DNA of 42,189 nt. Origin: JABCPE02 sp963520375 (GTDB taxonomy: Bacteria; Bacteroidota; Bacteroidia; Flavobacteriales; Weeksellaceae). Below, piece after piece: positions 25,726-33,688 of this stretch. The stretch is taken from positions 1 to 42,189 of the forward strand of contig CAUQQF010000016.1 in the NCBI GenBank assembly GCA_963520375.1, given 5' to 3'. Numbering within the stretch: the stretch's first letter is position 1; each line of letters opens with the position of its first letter. Under the pieces are notes generated by a model. The model made no database searches and was not told the origin of the DNA. It was given only the letters and a program-made list of their open reading frames with translations. Position numbers and translations under genes: made by a program.

Positions 25726-26739
25726 ATGACAGACCAAACTCTACAATCTTTGGGAGAATTTATCATTGATAAACAGGATGATTTCAAGTTTTCAAGTGGA
25801 GAACTTTCCAGATTATTAAGCTCCATAAAAATAGCCTCTAAAATCGTAAATAGAGAAGTAAACAAGGCTGGAATCGCAGATATTCTTGGTAAAGCTGGTA
25901 ACGAAAATGTACAAGGCGAGGAACAGATGAAGCTGGATGTTTTTGCTAATGATATTTTCATAGATGCCCTTTCTCACAGAGAAATCGTGTGTGGTATCGC
26001 ATCAGAGGAAAATGAAGATTTCATAGAGATAAAAGGAAACGAGAACAACGCCCATATGAACAACTATGTGGTGCTGATAGACCCTCTAGATGGCTCATCC
26101 AATGTAGATGTCAATGTATCTGTGGGAACTATTTTCTCTATATACAGAAGGGTAACTCCAGCAGGAACTCCTGTAAAAATAGAAGATTTCTTACAAAAAG
26201 GTGTAAATCAGGTAGCGGCAGGATATGTTATTTATGGCTCATCCACCATGCTGGTTTATACGACAGGAAACGGAGTAAATGGCTTTACACTAGACCCATC
26301 AGTAGGGACTTATTTCCTATCTCATCCTAATATGACTTACCCTAAAACAGGTAAAATCTATTCTGTCAATGAAGGAAACTACGCTAAATTCCCACAAGGA
26401 GTAAAAGAGTACATCAAATATTGCCAAGAAGAGGAAGGAAACAGACCTTATACATCCAGATACATAGGCTCGTTAGTAGCTGATTTTCATAGAAATATGA
26501 TAAAAGGCGGTATCTACATCTACCCTTCCTATGCACATGCGCCAAATGGAAAACTTAGACTGCTTTACGAGTGTAATCCTATGGCTTTCTTAGCTGAACA
26601 AGCTGGAGCAAAGGCTACAAACGGCTTCCAAAGAATCCTAGAAATAGAACCTACTTCACTACACCAGAGAGTTCCTTTTTTCTGTGGAAGTGTAGAAATG
26701 GTGGAAAAAGCAGAAGAATTTATGGCAAAGCATAAATAG
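25726..26739 (+). CDS. fbp: Class I fructose-1,6-bisphosphatase
   Basis: The 337-residue enzyme removes the 1-phosphate from fructose 1,6-bisphosphate in gluconeogenesis. The metal site is clear: EEN (residues 95-97) and DPLDGSSN (119-126), plus GGIYIYP, the MAFLAEQAGA segment and a typical class I length. It stands alone between divergent lysC and convergent transporter. No confident promoter match is seen in the 129-nt upstream gap apart from the lysC element. Confidence 0.96.
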   Translation: MTDQTLQSLGEFIIDKQDDFKFSSGELSRLLSSIKIASKIVNREVNKAGIADILGKAGNENVQGEEQMKLDVFANDIFIDALSHREIVCGIASEENEDFIEIKGNENNAHMNNYVVLIDPLDGSSNVDVNVSVGTIFSIYRRVTPAGTPVKIEDFLQKGVNQVAAGYVIYGSSTMLVYTTGNGVNGFTLDPSVGTYFLSHPNMTYPKTGKIYSVNEGNYAKFPQGVKEYIKYCQEEEGNRPYTSRYIGSLVADFHRNMIKGGIYIYPSYAHAPNGKLRLLYECNPMAFLAEQAGAKATNGFQRILEIEPTSLHQRVPFFCGSVEMVEKAEEFMAKHK

Positions 26740-26767
26740 TTCTTTGATAAAATTTCATTCAAAATAA

Positions 26768-26796
26768 AAAAGTTCTACCCGAAAAGTAGAACTTTT
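26768..26796. terminator. Bidirectional terminator between fbp and the symporter gene
   Basis: AAAAGTTCTAC (26768-26778) pairs with GTAGAACTTTT (26786-26796), 7-nt loop, with A runs on one side and T runs on the other. It can serve both converging genes. Confidence 0.88.
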
Positions 26797-26801
26797 ATTT
26801 T

Positions 26802-28241
26802 TTATTTCTTTCGGATGAGCCACAGCCCGATGAAGGTCAGCAACCCATTGATAATCAATAATTCTAAACCAATTTTAAATTCACCAAAAATATCCGATTG
26901 GTATTTGTCTATCAAGAAAGAAAGCGTGGGAGCAATAATGCAGATGTACGGCACCAAATGGTCTTTCACTTTATATTTGGTAAAAATCCCAAAAGCAAAC
27001 AAACCAAGCAGCGGCCCGTAAGTAAAGCCCGCCAATTTCAGGATAAGTCCAATCATAGAGGCATCATCTATCCACTTGAAAACCATCACCATAATGAGGA
27101 AAGAAATCGTTACCAAAATATGCACTTTCTTTCTGAAAGTTTCTTTTTTGGCATGAGCCCAGTCTTTATCTTTAATTCCGAAAATATCGATACAAATAGA
27201 AGAAGTAAGCGCCGTCATCGCCCCATCGGCACTGGAACAAAAAGCTGAAATAAGCCCAATAATGAAAGTCACCCCTATCAGCGGAGACATATATTCTAAA
27301 GCCGCCGTAGGAAACAGCCTATCCTTCACCGCGGTGATGTTTTTCTGCTCTGCAAACAAATGAAGCATTCCGCCCATATAAAGGAACAGAGTAATCATCC
27401 CCAACAGGATGAAAGTAAGCACCAGCATATTTTTCTGACTGTCTTTCAGGTTAGAAACAGAGATGTTTTTCTGCATCATATCTTGGTCTATCCCCGTCAT
27501 CGCAATGGTAATGAACGCCCCCGCCAAAATCTGCTTCACGAAGAAACTTCCATTCATCACATTCGTATCAAAAACACGAAGGTAGCCCCTTTCGTTCATC
27601 ATCGAAAGACTTTCAGAGAAGCTTATATTCATATGATGAAGGATATAAACCACCGTTGCCACCAATCCCAAAAGCATTGCTGTGGTCTGGATAGTATCTG
27701 TCCAAATAATGGTTTTCACACCGCCTTTGTAAGTGTAAAGGATAATCATCAAAAGAGTGAGCAAAGTCGTAAGCCAAAACGGAACGCCCAAGCTGTCCAA
27801 AATCATCACCTGCAATATATTTACCGCTAAATAAACCCTTGCCGTAGCACCCACCAATTTAGAAACGATGAAAATAATCGCCCCTGATTTATAGGTACTT
27901 TCACCCATTCGCTCTTGGAGATAAGTATAAATGGAAGTGAGGTGCATTTTGTAATAAATCGGCAGCAGAATATACGCCACCACGATATAACCTATGATAT
28001 AGCCAAAAGTAATCTGCAGATACTGGAAACCATCCGTTCCTACCGTTCCTGGTACACTCACAAAAGTAACCCCAGAAAGTGTAGAACCTATCATCCCGAA
28101 AGCTACCAATTTCCAGTTTCCAGAGCGGTTTCCTATGAAGAAACTATCATTGTCACTCCCCTCACTGGTAATCCAAGATATCAGCATCAAAAGCCCAAAA
28201 TATCCAATAACAATATACAAAAGTAATAATGGCGAAAGCAT
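26802..28241 (-). CDS. Sodium:solute symporter (SSS family)
   Basis: The 479-residue protein has about 13 membrane helices from residue 3 to the end. Family features are visible: FFIGNRSGNWKLVAFGMIGSTLSGVTFVSVPG, a conserved GIDQDMMQKN segment, and ISAFCSSADGAMTALTSS. It imports a solute with sodium; the substrate (sugar, amino acid, vitamin or sialic acid type) cannot be assigned. It lies 25 nt downstream of the GNAT gene and is probably co-transcribed with it. Confidence 0.88.
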   Translation of the reverse strand: MLSPLLLLYIVIGYFGLLMLISWITSEGSDNDSFFIGNRSGNWKLVAFGMIGSTLSGVTFVSVPGTVGTDGFQYLQITFGYIIGYIVVAYILLPIYYKMHLTSIYTYLQERMGESTYKSGAIIFIVSKLVGATARVYLAVNILQVMILDSLGVPFWLTTLLTLLMIILYTYKGGVKTIIWTDTIQTTAMLLGLVATVVYILHHMNISFSESLSMMNERGYLRVFDTNVMNGSFFVKQILAGAFITIAMTGIDQDMMQKNISVSNLKDSQKNMLVLTFILLGMITLFLYMGGMLHLFAEQKNITAVKDRLFPTAALEYMSPLIGVTFIIGLISAFCSSADGAMTALTSSICIDIFGIKDKDWAHAKKETFRKKVHILVTISFLIMVMVFKWIDDASMIGLILKLAGFTYGPLLGLFAFGIFTKYKVKDHLVPYICIIAPTLSFLIDKYQSDIFGEFKIGLELLIINGLLTFIGLWLIRKK

Positions 28242-28266
28242 ACTATTTTTTATTTCTAATTATATT

Positions 28267-28824
28267 TTACTTTTTAAAATCTTCCTTTAAAATGGAATAC
28301 CGAACGAAATCCAAGAATTTTCCGTTTTTATAAATTTCCTGTTTGAGGACGGCCTCCTGCTTCATTCCGCATTTCTCCATCACCCGCCCCGAAGCAGGAT
28401 TATGTGGAAAGAAAACAGCAAACATTTTATTTAGATTTAGAACTTTAAAACCAAAAGCCAGCACCTCCGTCATGGCTTCAGTCACATAACCTTTGTTCCA
28501 AAATTCTTTCCCCAGCCAGTAACCGATTTCCGCCCTTTGATTGACTTTATCCCAATGATGAATTCCTATAAGCCCCATTATCAAGCCGTTTTCTTTATTT
28601 CGGATAGCAAAAACAAAGTCCGTTTCGTTCTCAAAACCTTTATCCACCACCTCGTGGATTAAAAACTCGGCATCCGCCTCCTTGTAGGGATAGGGTATGT
28701 TTGCGGTGTTTTCTGAATAAACCTTATCAGAATCAAGATAATGAATAATGTGCTGCATATCGCCCTCCACAGGACGACTGAGAATGAGCCTTTCAGTAGT
28801 CAAAACGGGAAATTCCTTTTTCAT
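28267..28824 (-). CDS. GNAT N-acetyltransferase, RimJ/RimL type
   Basis: The 185-residue protein has the GNAT acetyl-CoA fold: TERLILSRPVEGD at the start, RAEIGYWLGKEFWNKGYVTEAM (the acetyl-CoA loop region) and NPASGRVMEKCGMKQEA near the C-terminus, as in ribosomal-protein N-terminal acetyltransferases. Substrate unknown. ATG 28824 is chosen: the longer frame begins with GTG at 28845, which lies at the transcription start predicted from the TACTTTTG box (28851-28858). Confidence 0.85.
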   Translation of the reverse strand: MKKEFPVLTTERLILSRPVEGDMQHIIHYLDSDKVYSENTANIPYPYKEADAEFLIHEVVDKGFENETDFVFAIRNKENGLIMGLIGIHHWDKVNQRAEIGYWLGKEFWNKGYVTEAMTEVLAFGFKVLNLNKMFAVFFPHNPASGRVMEKCGMKQEAVLKQEIYKNGKFLDFVRYSILKEDFKK

Positions 28825-28850
28825 ATTTTTTGGGATAAAAACCACATTGG

Positions 28851-28858
28851 CAAAAGTA
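28851..28858 (-). promoter_or_regulatory. -7 promoter element of the GNAT-symporter operon
   Basis: TACTTTTG on the minus strand. Expected start near 28846 gives a 22-nt leader to ATG 28824. Confidence 0.55.
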
Positions 28859-28990
28859 ATAAAAAAAGTATTGAAAAAGCTAATAAAGTCGGCATTTATC
28901 CTATTAAAAGCTGTTTTATAGAGACTGAAACACCTTTATCAAGGTTGTTATTTATCAAATTTGATTTAATCTTAAGAAGCCTCCTGTTTT

Positions 28991-29245
28991 TTACCCTTTT
29001 CCTCTTTTTACTAAATAAAACCCCAATATCAATATGTGAACCACGCTAAAAACCAACAGATAAAATAACCATAATAAACTTGCTCCTCATTTAGAATGAA
29101 AAAACAATTTGTAATACAAAACACCATTATATAGAAAATAAACAACTATATTTTTGTAAAAAAATCCCTTGCTAAATCTATATGATACGAGTATTAATGT
29201 CAGACAAATTATTGATACCAAGCAGGTAAATATTATATCTTTCAT
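28991..29245 (-). pseudogene. Decayed small membrane-protein gene
   Basis: The roughly 490-nt gap 28825-29318 holds no intact gene of ordinary size. On the minus strand an ATG at 29245 opens 52 codons (MKDIIFTCLVSIICLTLILV, then a second hydrophobic part) ending at TGA 29087-29089. Shifting frame just before it continues with NEEQVYYGYFICWFLA, and a second shift continues with VHILILGFYLVKRGKG to the stop at 28991-28993. Joined, this reads as a membrane protein of about 85 residues with three hydrophobic segments. Two frameshifts make it a probable relic; a genuine 52-residue protein is the alternative. A TAAATTTG box lies at 29270-29277. No function is recognised. Confidence 0.4.
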
Positions 29246-29285
29246 GATTTAATAATCTTTTTATCTTCACAAATTTACAAAAATA

Positions 29286-29313
29286 AAAGAGCCCTGCCTT
29301 AGCACAACTCTTT
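29286..29313 (-). terminator. Terminator of acs
   Basis: On the minus strand AAAGAGTTGTGC folds onto GCAGGGCTCTTT with two G-U pairs and one mismatch, 4-nt loop, followed by TTATTTTTG. It starts 5 nt after the acs stop. Confidence 0.7.
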
Positions 29314-29318
29314 GTTAT

Positions 29319-31226
29319 TTATATTCTTTCTTTTATGATTTCATCTATTATCTCAGGATTGATAAGCGTAGAAGTATCCCCAAAATCATTATCCTTTCCT
29401 TCGGCTATTTTTCTCAGGATACGCCTTACAATCTTACCTGAACGGGTTTTTGGCAGCGCAGAAACAAACTGAATTTTATCCAGCTTCGCGATAGGCCCCA
29501 CTTGGTCAGAAATCAATTGGTTAATCTCCCTGCGGACTCTGTCTCTGTTTCTATCTTCGCTGACCTCCTTCAAAATCACATATCCATAGAGGGCATTTCC
29601 TTTTATCTCGTGCGGATAGCCTACTATTGCACTTTCTGCTACGGACTGGTGCTCGTTCACAGCATCTTCTATCGGTGCTGTACCCAGATTATGCCCTGAT
29701 ACGATGATGACATCATCCACTCGCCCTGTGATTCTGTAATATCCCACCTCATCTCTCAGAGCTGCATCTCCTGTGAAGAATTTCCCTGGGAAAGCCGAGA
29801 AATAAGTTTCGCGATATCTTTCGTGGTCGCCCCATATCGTCCTTGCGATAGACGGCCAAGGTAATTTGATACAAAGATTTCCTTCCACCTGATTACCAGA
29901 AATTTCGTTTTTCTGCTCATCCATCAGCACAGGCTGAACCCCTGGCAGCGGAAGTGTTGCATACATAGGCTTTGTAGGAGTAATGAACGCCAATGGAGAA
30001 ATTAGAATTCCTCCTGTTTCGGTCTGCCACCAAGTGTCCACTATCGGACATCTTTTTTTACCAACATTGTCATTATACCAGCGCCAAGCCTCATCGTTAA
30101 TAGGCTCTCCCACCGTTCCAATTACTCTGAGCGAACTCAAATCATGTTTTTCCACCCATTCTGCGCTCTCCTTCTCCAAAGAACGAATAGCAGTAGGCGC
30201 CGTATAGAAGTGGGTAATCTTATGTTTCGCAATAGTTTGCCAGAATCTATCAGGATTTGGGTAAGTAGGAATCCCTTCGAAAATCACAGTCGTAGCGCCA
30301 TTTACCAGCGCTCCATACACAGCATAAGAATGCCCTGTAATCCAGCCTATATCGGCAGTACACCAGAACACATCATTTTCTCTATAATTAAATACATTTT
30401 TAAAAGTATAACCTGTGTAGACCATATAGCCACCACAAGTATGAAGCATTCCTTTTGGTTTTCCTGTAGAACCTGATGTATAAAGGATAAACAAAGGATC
30501 TTCTGCATCCATTATTTCAAAAGAGTTATCTACTTCAGCTTTATCCAAAAGCTCTTGAAGCCAAAAATCCCTTCCTTCTTTCATGGTAACTTGGCATCCT
30601 GTTCGTTTTACAGTAAGCACTTTTTCTACGCTTGGGCAGTTTTCCAATGCTTCATCTACGATACCTTTAAGCTCTATTTTTTTACTCCCTCTGTAGCTTC
30701 CATCAGAGCAGATGACTAGTTTACATTCGCAGTCATTGATTCTAGAAGCAAGTGCCGCTGAAGAAAACCCAGCAAAAACCACCACATGGACAGCGCCAAC
30801 CCTCGCACAAGCCAGCATAGCTATCGGTAATTCTACCACCATCGGAAGGTAAATGCAGACTCTGTCGCCCTTTTTCACTCCTTGGCTACGAAGAACAGCA
30901 GCCATTTTCCCTACTCTTTCATGAAGTTCTTTGTAAGATAGCTTTACTGCTTCCTCATCAGGGCTGTTTGGCTCCCAGATGATTGCTGTTTTATCAGGAT
31001 TTTCCGCTAAATGGCGGTCGATACAGTTCTCTGTAATATTGAGTTTTGCATTCTTAAACCATTCTATTTTAGCGTTATGTACATCATATTCCAGCACACT
31101 ATCCCATTTTTTGTTCCAGATAAAATTTTTATCTGCTATCTGTTCCCAAAATTTTTCAGGGTCGTTTACTGATTTTTCATATTGCTTAAAATAGTCTGGA
31201 AGACTGTCTATCAGATACTTACTCAT
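29319..31226 (-). CDS. acs: Acetate--CoA ligase (acetyl-CoA synthetase)
   Basis: The 635-residue enzyme forms acetyl-CoA from acetate, ATP and CoA through acetyl-AMP. Signatures of the ANL family are present: YTSGSTGKPKGML (about 267-279), WWQTETGG, the TGDAA segment, and the C-terminal KTRSGKIVRR with the lysine normally acetylated for regulation. Length is close to the usual 640-650. It is a single gene with its own terminator. No consensus promoter is evident in the 92-nt upstream gap. Confidence 0.95.
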   Translation of the reverse strand: MSKYLIDSLPDYFKQYEKSVNDPEKFWEQIADKNFIWNKKWDSVLEYDVHNAKIEWFKNAKLNITENCIDRHLAENPDKTAIIWEPNSPDEEAVKLSYKELHERVGKMAAVLRSQGVKKGDRVCIYLPMVVELPIAMLACARVGAVHVVVFAGFSSAALASRINDCECKLVICSDGSYRGSKKIELKGIVDEALENCPSVEKVLTVKRTGCQVTMKEGRDFWLQELLDKAEVDNSFEIMDAEDPLFILYTSGSTGKPKGMLHTCGGYMVYTGYTFKNVFNYRENDVFWCTADIGWITGHSYAVYGALVNGATTVIFEGIPTYPNPDRFWQTIAKHKITHFYTAPTAIRSLEKESAEWVEKHDLSSLRVIGTVGEPINDEAWRWYNDNVGKKRCPIVDTWWQTETGGILISPLAFITPTKPMYATLPLPGVQPVLMDEQKNEISGNQVEGNLCIKLPWPSIARTIWGDHERYRETYFSAFPGKFFTGDAALRDEVGYYRITGRVDDVIIVSGHNLGTAPIEDAVNEHQSVAESAIVGYPHEIKGNALYGYVILKEVSEDRNRDRVRREINQLISDQVGPIAKLDKIQFVSALPKTRSGKIVRRILRKIAEGKDNDFGDTSTLINPEIIDEIIKERI

Positions 31227-31318
31227 TTAGGAGAATTATTAAATAAAGTTAAATTCTATAATGCACATTTTAAGGCGGCAATTTAAAAAAAATTAATTAA
31301 ACTAAGACTGAAAATCAT

Positions 31319-32557
31319 CTATTTTTTGAATATTTCTTCTATCGGAATTTGATTTTCTGAATGGCTAATTAAAACCACAAAGTCAATAAAATCCGTTGTA
31401 TTTTTTCCTTTAAGTTCAGCTTTATTACTCTTTTTAAGAAATTGTTTAACTTCCATCAAATCTACACCTTTGTGATATGGCGAATTTTCAGCATTAAGCC
31501 TAAAAAGCGTAATATCAGAAAGTTTCATTTTCTTTAGTTTTCCAATTCCTCTGAAATACTCTTTCCAATAATCACCAATTCCATATCCCTTTTCTATTGT
31601 ATAAGTCTTATAACTACCCTGTTTATCATAAATTTTATTCCAAAGAACTTTACTTCTTGTGAGATATCCCATTACACTAAACACCTTATTTTTTTCATAA
31701 ATATTCTGTTCAATCAATCTTGTAAAAAAAGATGGGTAATCTCCTTCTCTTGCCTTTTGAATATGAAAAAATCCATATTTAAAAAATTGTTTTTTGTTTC
31801 CTAACTGATATTTTTCTTTCAAATAAATATAATTATCAAAAATTATCTGCTCTCTATCTCTTTTATCATTAAAATTATACTCAATATTTTTGAGAATAAA
31901 ATGAAAGTCATCTATATTTTTAATTTTATCTTCAAAAATCTCTTTATTTTTCTGATAACTTTTAATAAATGATTTTAATTGTTTTTCCAAACTCTCGTTA
32001 TCAATACCAAAATCAATATTTTCATCAAGAAAAATTTTTTCTAAATATCTTCTTTCTTCCCAATTTTGGATATTTTCTGTAAGGTATAAAATATGTTTTA
32101 TTGGGAATTTATATTCATTTATCACATCACAACCAAGAATTTGAACTGGATTTTGTGGATATTTCTTATTTAGTTCTCGTAAATTTTTCCAATGATTAAA
32201 AGTTTCTATGGTTCCTTCCTGATTTACAATACTTTGGAAAGCCAAAACTAAATCTTTCAACAACTTTTCATCGCCATTTTCTAAATATTTTTGAAAATAA
32301 AAAGCTTGACTAAAATTTGTTTCTGGAAAATAATAATCCAAAACACCTTGTCGCTTTAAATCATTGATAATCAATTTTTCAACTTCATATGTTTTCGCAC
32401 TTCCGTGATACGCACCAAATCCTATAACATCAAAATTTGTCTTAGGAAAACGAAAGTCTGAAGCCAGCATATCAAACCTATTTTCCTTTAAATACGCCTT
32501 TTTATCTTGAGCAAATAGGTTTATTGAAATAAAAATAATAAATACTAGCTTTTTCAT
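31319..32557 (-). CDS. Secreted erythromycin-esterase-like protein of unknown function
   Basis: The 412-residue protein has a signal peptide (MKKLVFIIFISINLFAQ). It resembles the EreA/ChaN-type fold in pattern: IGFGAYHGSAKTYEVE where family members have GExxHG, then a YYFPETNFSQA segment, LGCDV, and KYGFFHIQKA followed by VFSVMGYL. The first-motif glutamate appears to be Ala or Tyr here, so antibiotic hydrolysis should not be assumed. The gene is strongly AT-rich and Lys-rich. Start 32557 is chosen: the longer frame to 32665 runs across its own promoter and buries the signal peptide. Single gene, divergent from the pyr operon. Confidence 0.55.
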   Translation of the reverse strand: MKKLVFIIFISINLFAQDKKAYLKENRFDMLASDFRFPKTNFDVIGFGAYHGSAKTYEVEKLIINDLKRQGVLDYYFPETNFSQAFYFQKYLENGDEKLLKDLVLAFQSIVNQEGTIETFNHWKNLRELNKKYPQNPVQILGCDVINEYKFPIKHILYLTENIQNWEERRYLEKIFLDENIDFGIDNESLEKQLKSFIKSYQKNKEIFEDKIKNIDDFHFILKNIEYNFNDKRDREQIIFDNYIYLKEKYQLGNKKQFFKYGFFHIQKAREGDYPSFFTRLIEQNIYEKNKVFSVMGYLTRSKVLWNKIYDKQGSYKTYTIEKGYGIGDYWKEYFRGIGKLKKMKLSDITLFRLNAENSPYHKGVDLMEVKQFLKKSNKAELKGKNTTDFIDFVVLISHSENQIPIEEIFKK

Positions 32558-32571
32558 TTCTTTTTTGATTT

Positions 32572-32602
32572 TAAAGATATTATTTTTTCCAAAAAAAGCA
32601 AA
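32572..32602 (-). promoter_or_regulatory. Promoter of the erythromycin-esterase-like gene
   Basis: On the minus strand TTTG (32599-32602), exactly 19 nt, TATCTTTA (32572-32579; last base differs from TAnnTTTG). Expected start near 32567, leader about 10 nt. It is back to back with the pyr promoter. Confidence 0.55.
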
Positions 32603-32620
32603 ATATATTTTTATTTCGCT

Positions 32621-32648
32621 TTTGGTTCTATTTTTTTTCTTACCTTTG
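32621..32648 (+). promoter_or_regulatory. Promoter of the pyr/car operon
   Basis: TTTG (32621-32624), 16 nt, TACCTTTG (32641-32648). Expected start near 32653, one base before the leader ATG at 32654. Confidence 0.75.
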
Positions 32649-32653
32649 TAAGA

Positions 32654-32725
32654 ATGAAAAAGCAAGAATTTTTAGAAAGTTTGTTGAGAGCAGATTTCTG
32701 CTCAAAAAGATATTTTATTTATTAA
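32654..32725 (+). CDS. Candidate 23-residue leader peptide of the pyr operon
   Basis: The 24-codon frame begins one base after the predicted transcription start, so it would be translated from a leaderless or nearly leaderless mRNA. It ends with Arg-Tyr-Phe-Ile-Tyr, encoded by a U-rich run, and its stop TAA (32723-32725) overlaps the first bases of the terminator stem. A 6-bp GC-rich hairpin (GAGCAG/CTGCTC, 32688-32703) lies inside it. The layout suggests a translated attenuation leader rather than a functional protein. Translation is not proven. Confidence 0.45.
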   Translation: MKKQEFLESLLRADFCSKRYFIY

Positions 32726-32754
32726 AACGAGGCTCGATTGGCTTCGTTTTTTTT
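32724..32754 (+). terminator. Attenuator-like intrinsic terminator before pyrB
   Basis: AAAACGAGGC (32724-32733) pairs with GCTTCGTTTT (32741-32750; one G-U pair), 7-nt loop, followed by an unbroken T run (32747-32754). It lies between the promoter and pyrB (ATG 32784), so the operon can only be expressed when it is bypassed. Confidence 0.85.
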
Positions 32755-32783
32755 ATGTTTAAAACTAAAAAACTCAATTAACT

Positions 32784-33683
32784 ATGCTGGCAATATCTCA
32801 TTTTAGCCCAAAGAAAATCGAGCTGATTTTAGATCAAGCTTTGGAAATGGCAGATGGTAAAAAATACACGGCTCAGGATGAAATTTTCGTTTCTAATCTT
32901 TTCTTCGAAGACAGCACCCGCACCAAAATAAGCTTCGAAATGGCGGAAAGAAAACTTGGGCTTTCTGTTATTCCTTTTGACACTTCGCAGAGCTCCGTAA
33001 ATAAAGGCGAAAGCCTCTACGACACCGCGAAGACACTAGAAAGCATCGGGCTAAATCTCTTGGTAATTCGCCACGGACAAAACCAATATTATGATGAACT
33101 AAAAAACATCAAAATCCCTATTATCAACGCTGGAGACGGCACAGGAAACCACCCGAGCCAGACCATGCTGGATCTGATGACCATCAAACAAGAATTTGGT
33201 TCTTTCAAAGACCTAAAAATCGCTATTGCAGGAGATGTGAAACACAGCCGCGTTGCCAATTCTGCCTGTGATATTTTGAGAAAATTAGGCGCAAAAGTCT
33301 ATTTCTCCGGCCCTAGAGAATGGTTTGACGAAGGCAGTCTGATGAACGGAACTTACCGAGAAATCGATGGACTAATTCCAGAAATCGATGTGCTCATGCT
33401 TCTAAGAATACAGCACGAAAGACATCACCAAAAAATAAAATATTCTCCAGAAGAATACCTCAGAAAATACGGGCTTACCAAAGAGCGAGAAAAGAAAATG
33501 AAGCCCAGCGCCATCATCATGCATCCCGCACCAGTAAACAGAAATGTGGAAATAGACTCCGACTTGGTGGAATGCTCCCGCTCCCGAATTTTCAAACAAA
33601 TGGAAAACGGAGTTTTCGCGCGAATGGCTATTTTAAAAAACATCTTGGAACAAAAAGGCTTTACATTCAAAGAAATAAAATAA
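32784..33683 (+). CDS. pyrB: Aspartate carbamoyltransferase catalytic subunit
   Basis: The 299-residue enzyme joins carbamoyl phosphate and aspartate to N-carbamoyl-aspartate. The carbamoyl-phosphate loop DSTRTK (residues 43-48), the GNHPSQTMLD segment and HPAPVNRN near residue 250 are all present. It starts slightly later than many homologues. No pyrI regulatory-chain gene follows, so transcarbamoylase activity is probably not under PyrI control. First gene of the operon after the attenuator-like leader; pyrC follows after 5 nt. Confidence 0.95.
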   Translation: MLAISHFSPKKIELILDQALEMADGKKYTAQDEIFVSNLFFEDSTRTKISFEMAERKLGLSVIPFDTSQSSVNKGESLYDTAKTLESIGLNLLVIRHGQNQYYDELKNIKIPIINAGDGTGNHPSQTMLDLMTIKQEFGSFKDLKIAIAGDVKHSRVANSACDILRKLGAKVYFSGPREWFDEGSLMNGTYREIDGLIPEIDVLMLLRIQHERHHQKIKYSPEEYLRKYGLTKEREKKMKPSAIIMHPAPVNRNVEIDSDLVECSRSRIFKQMENGVFARMAILKNILEQKGFTFKEIK

Positions 33684-33688
33684 ATAAT

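Noticed and set aside
27360..27830. Plus-strand frame of 156 codons, very rich in His, Gln and Arg
   Set aside because: Its composition is what the complement of membrane-helix codons of the symporter gives; no start context.
32558..32665. 36-residue N-terminal extension of the erythromycin-esterase-like protein
   Set aside because: It crosses the likely promoter (32572-32602) and the divergent pyr promoter, and buries a clear signal peptide.
32653..32783. PyrR-binding attenuator of the Bacillus type
   Set aside because: No PyrR anti-antiterminator consensus was recognised in the leader and no pyrR gene is in the window.
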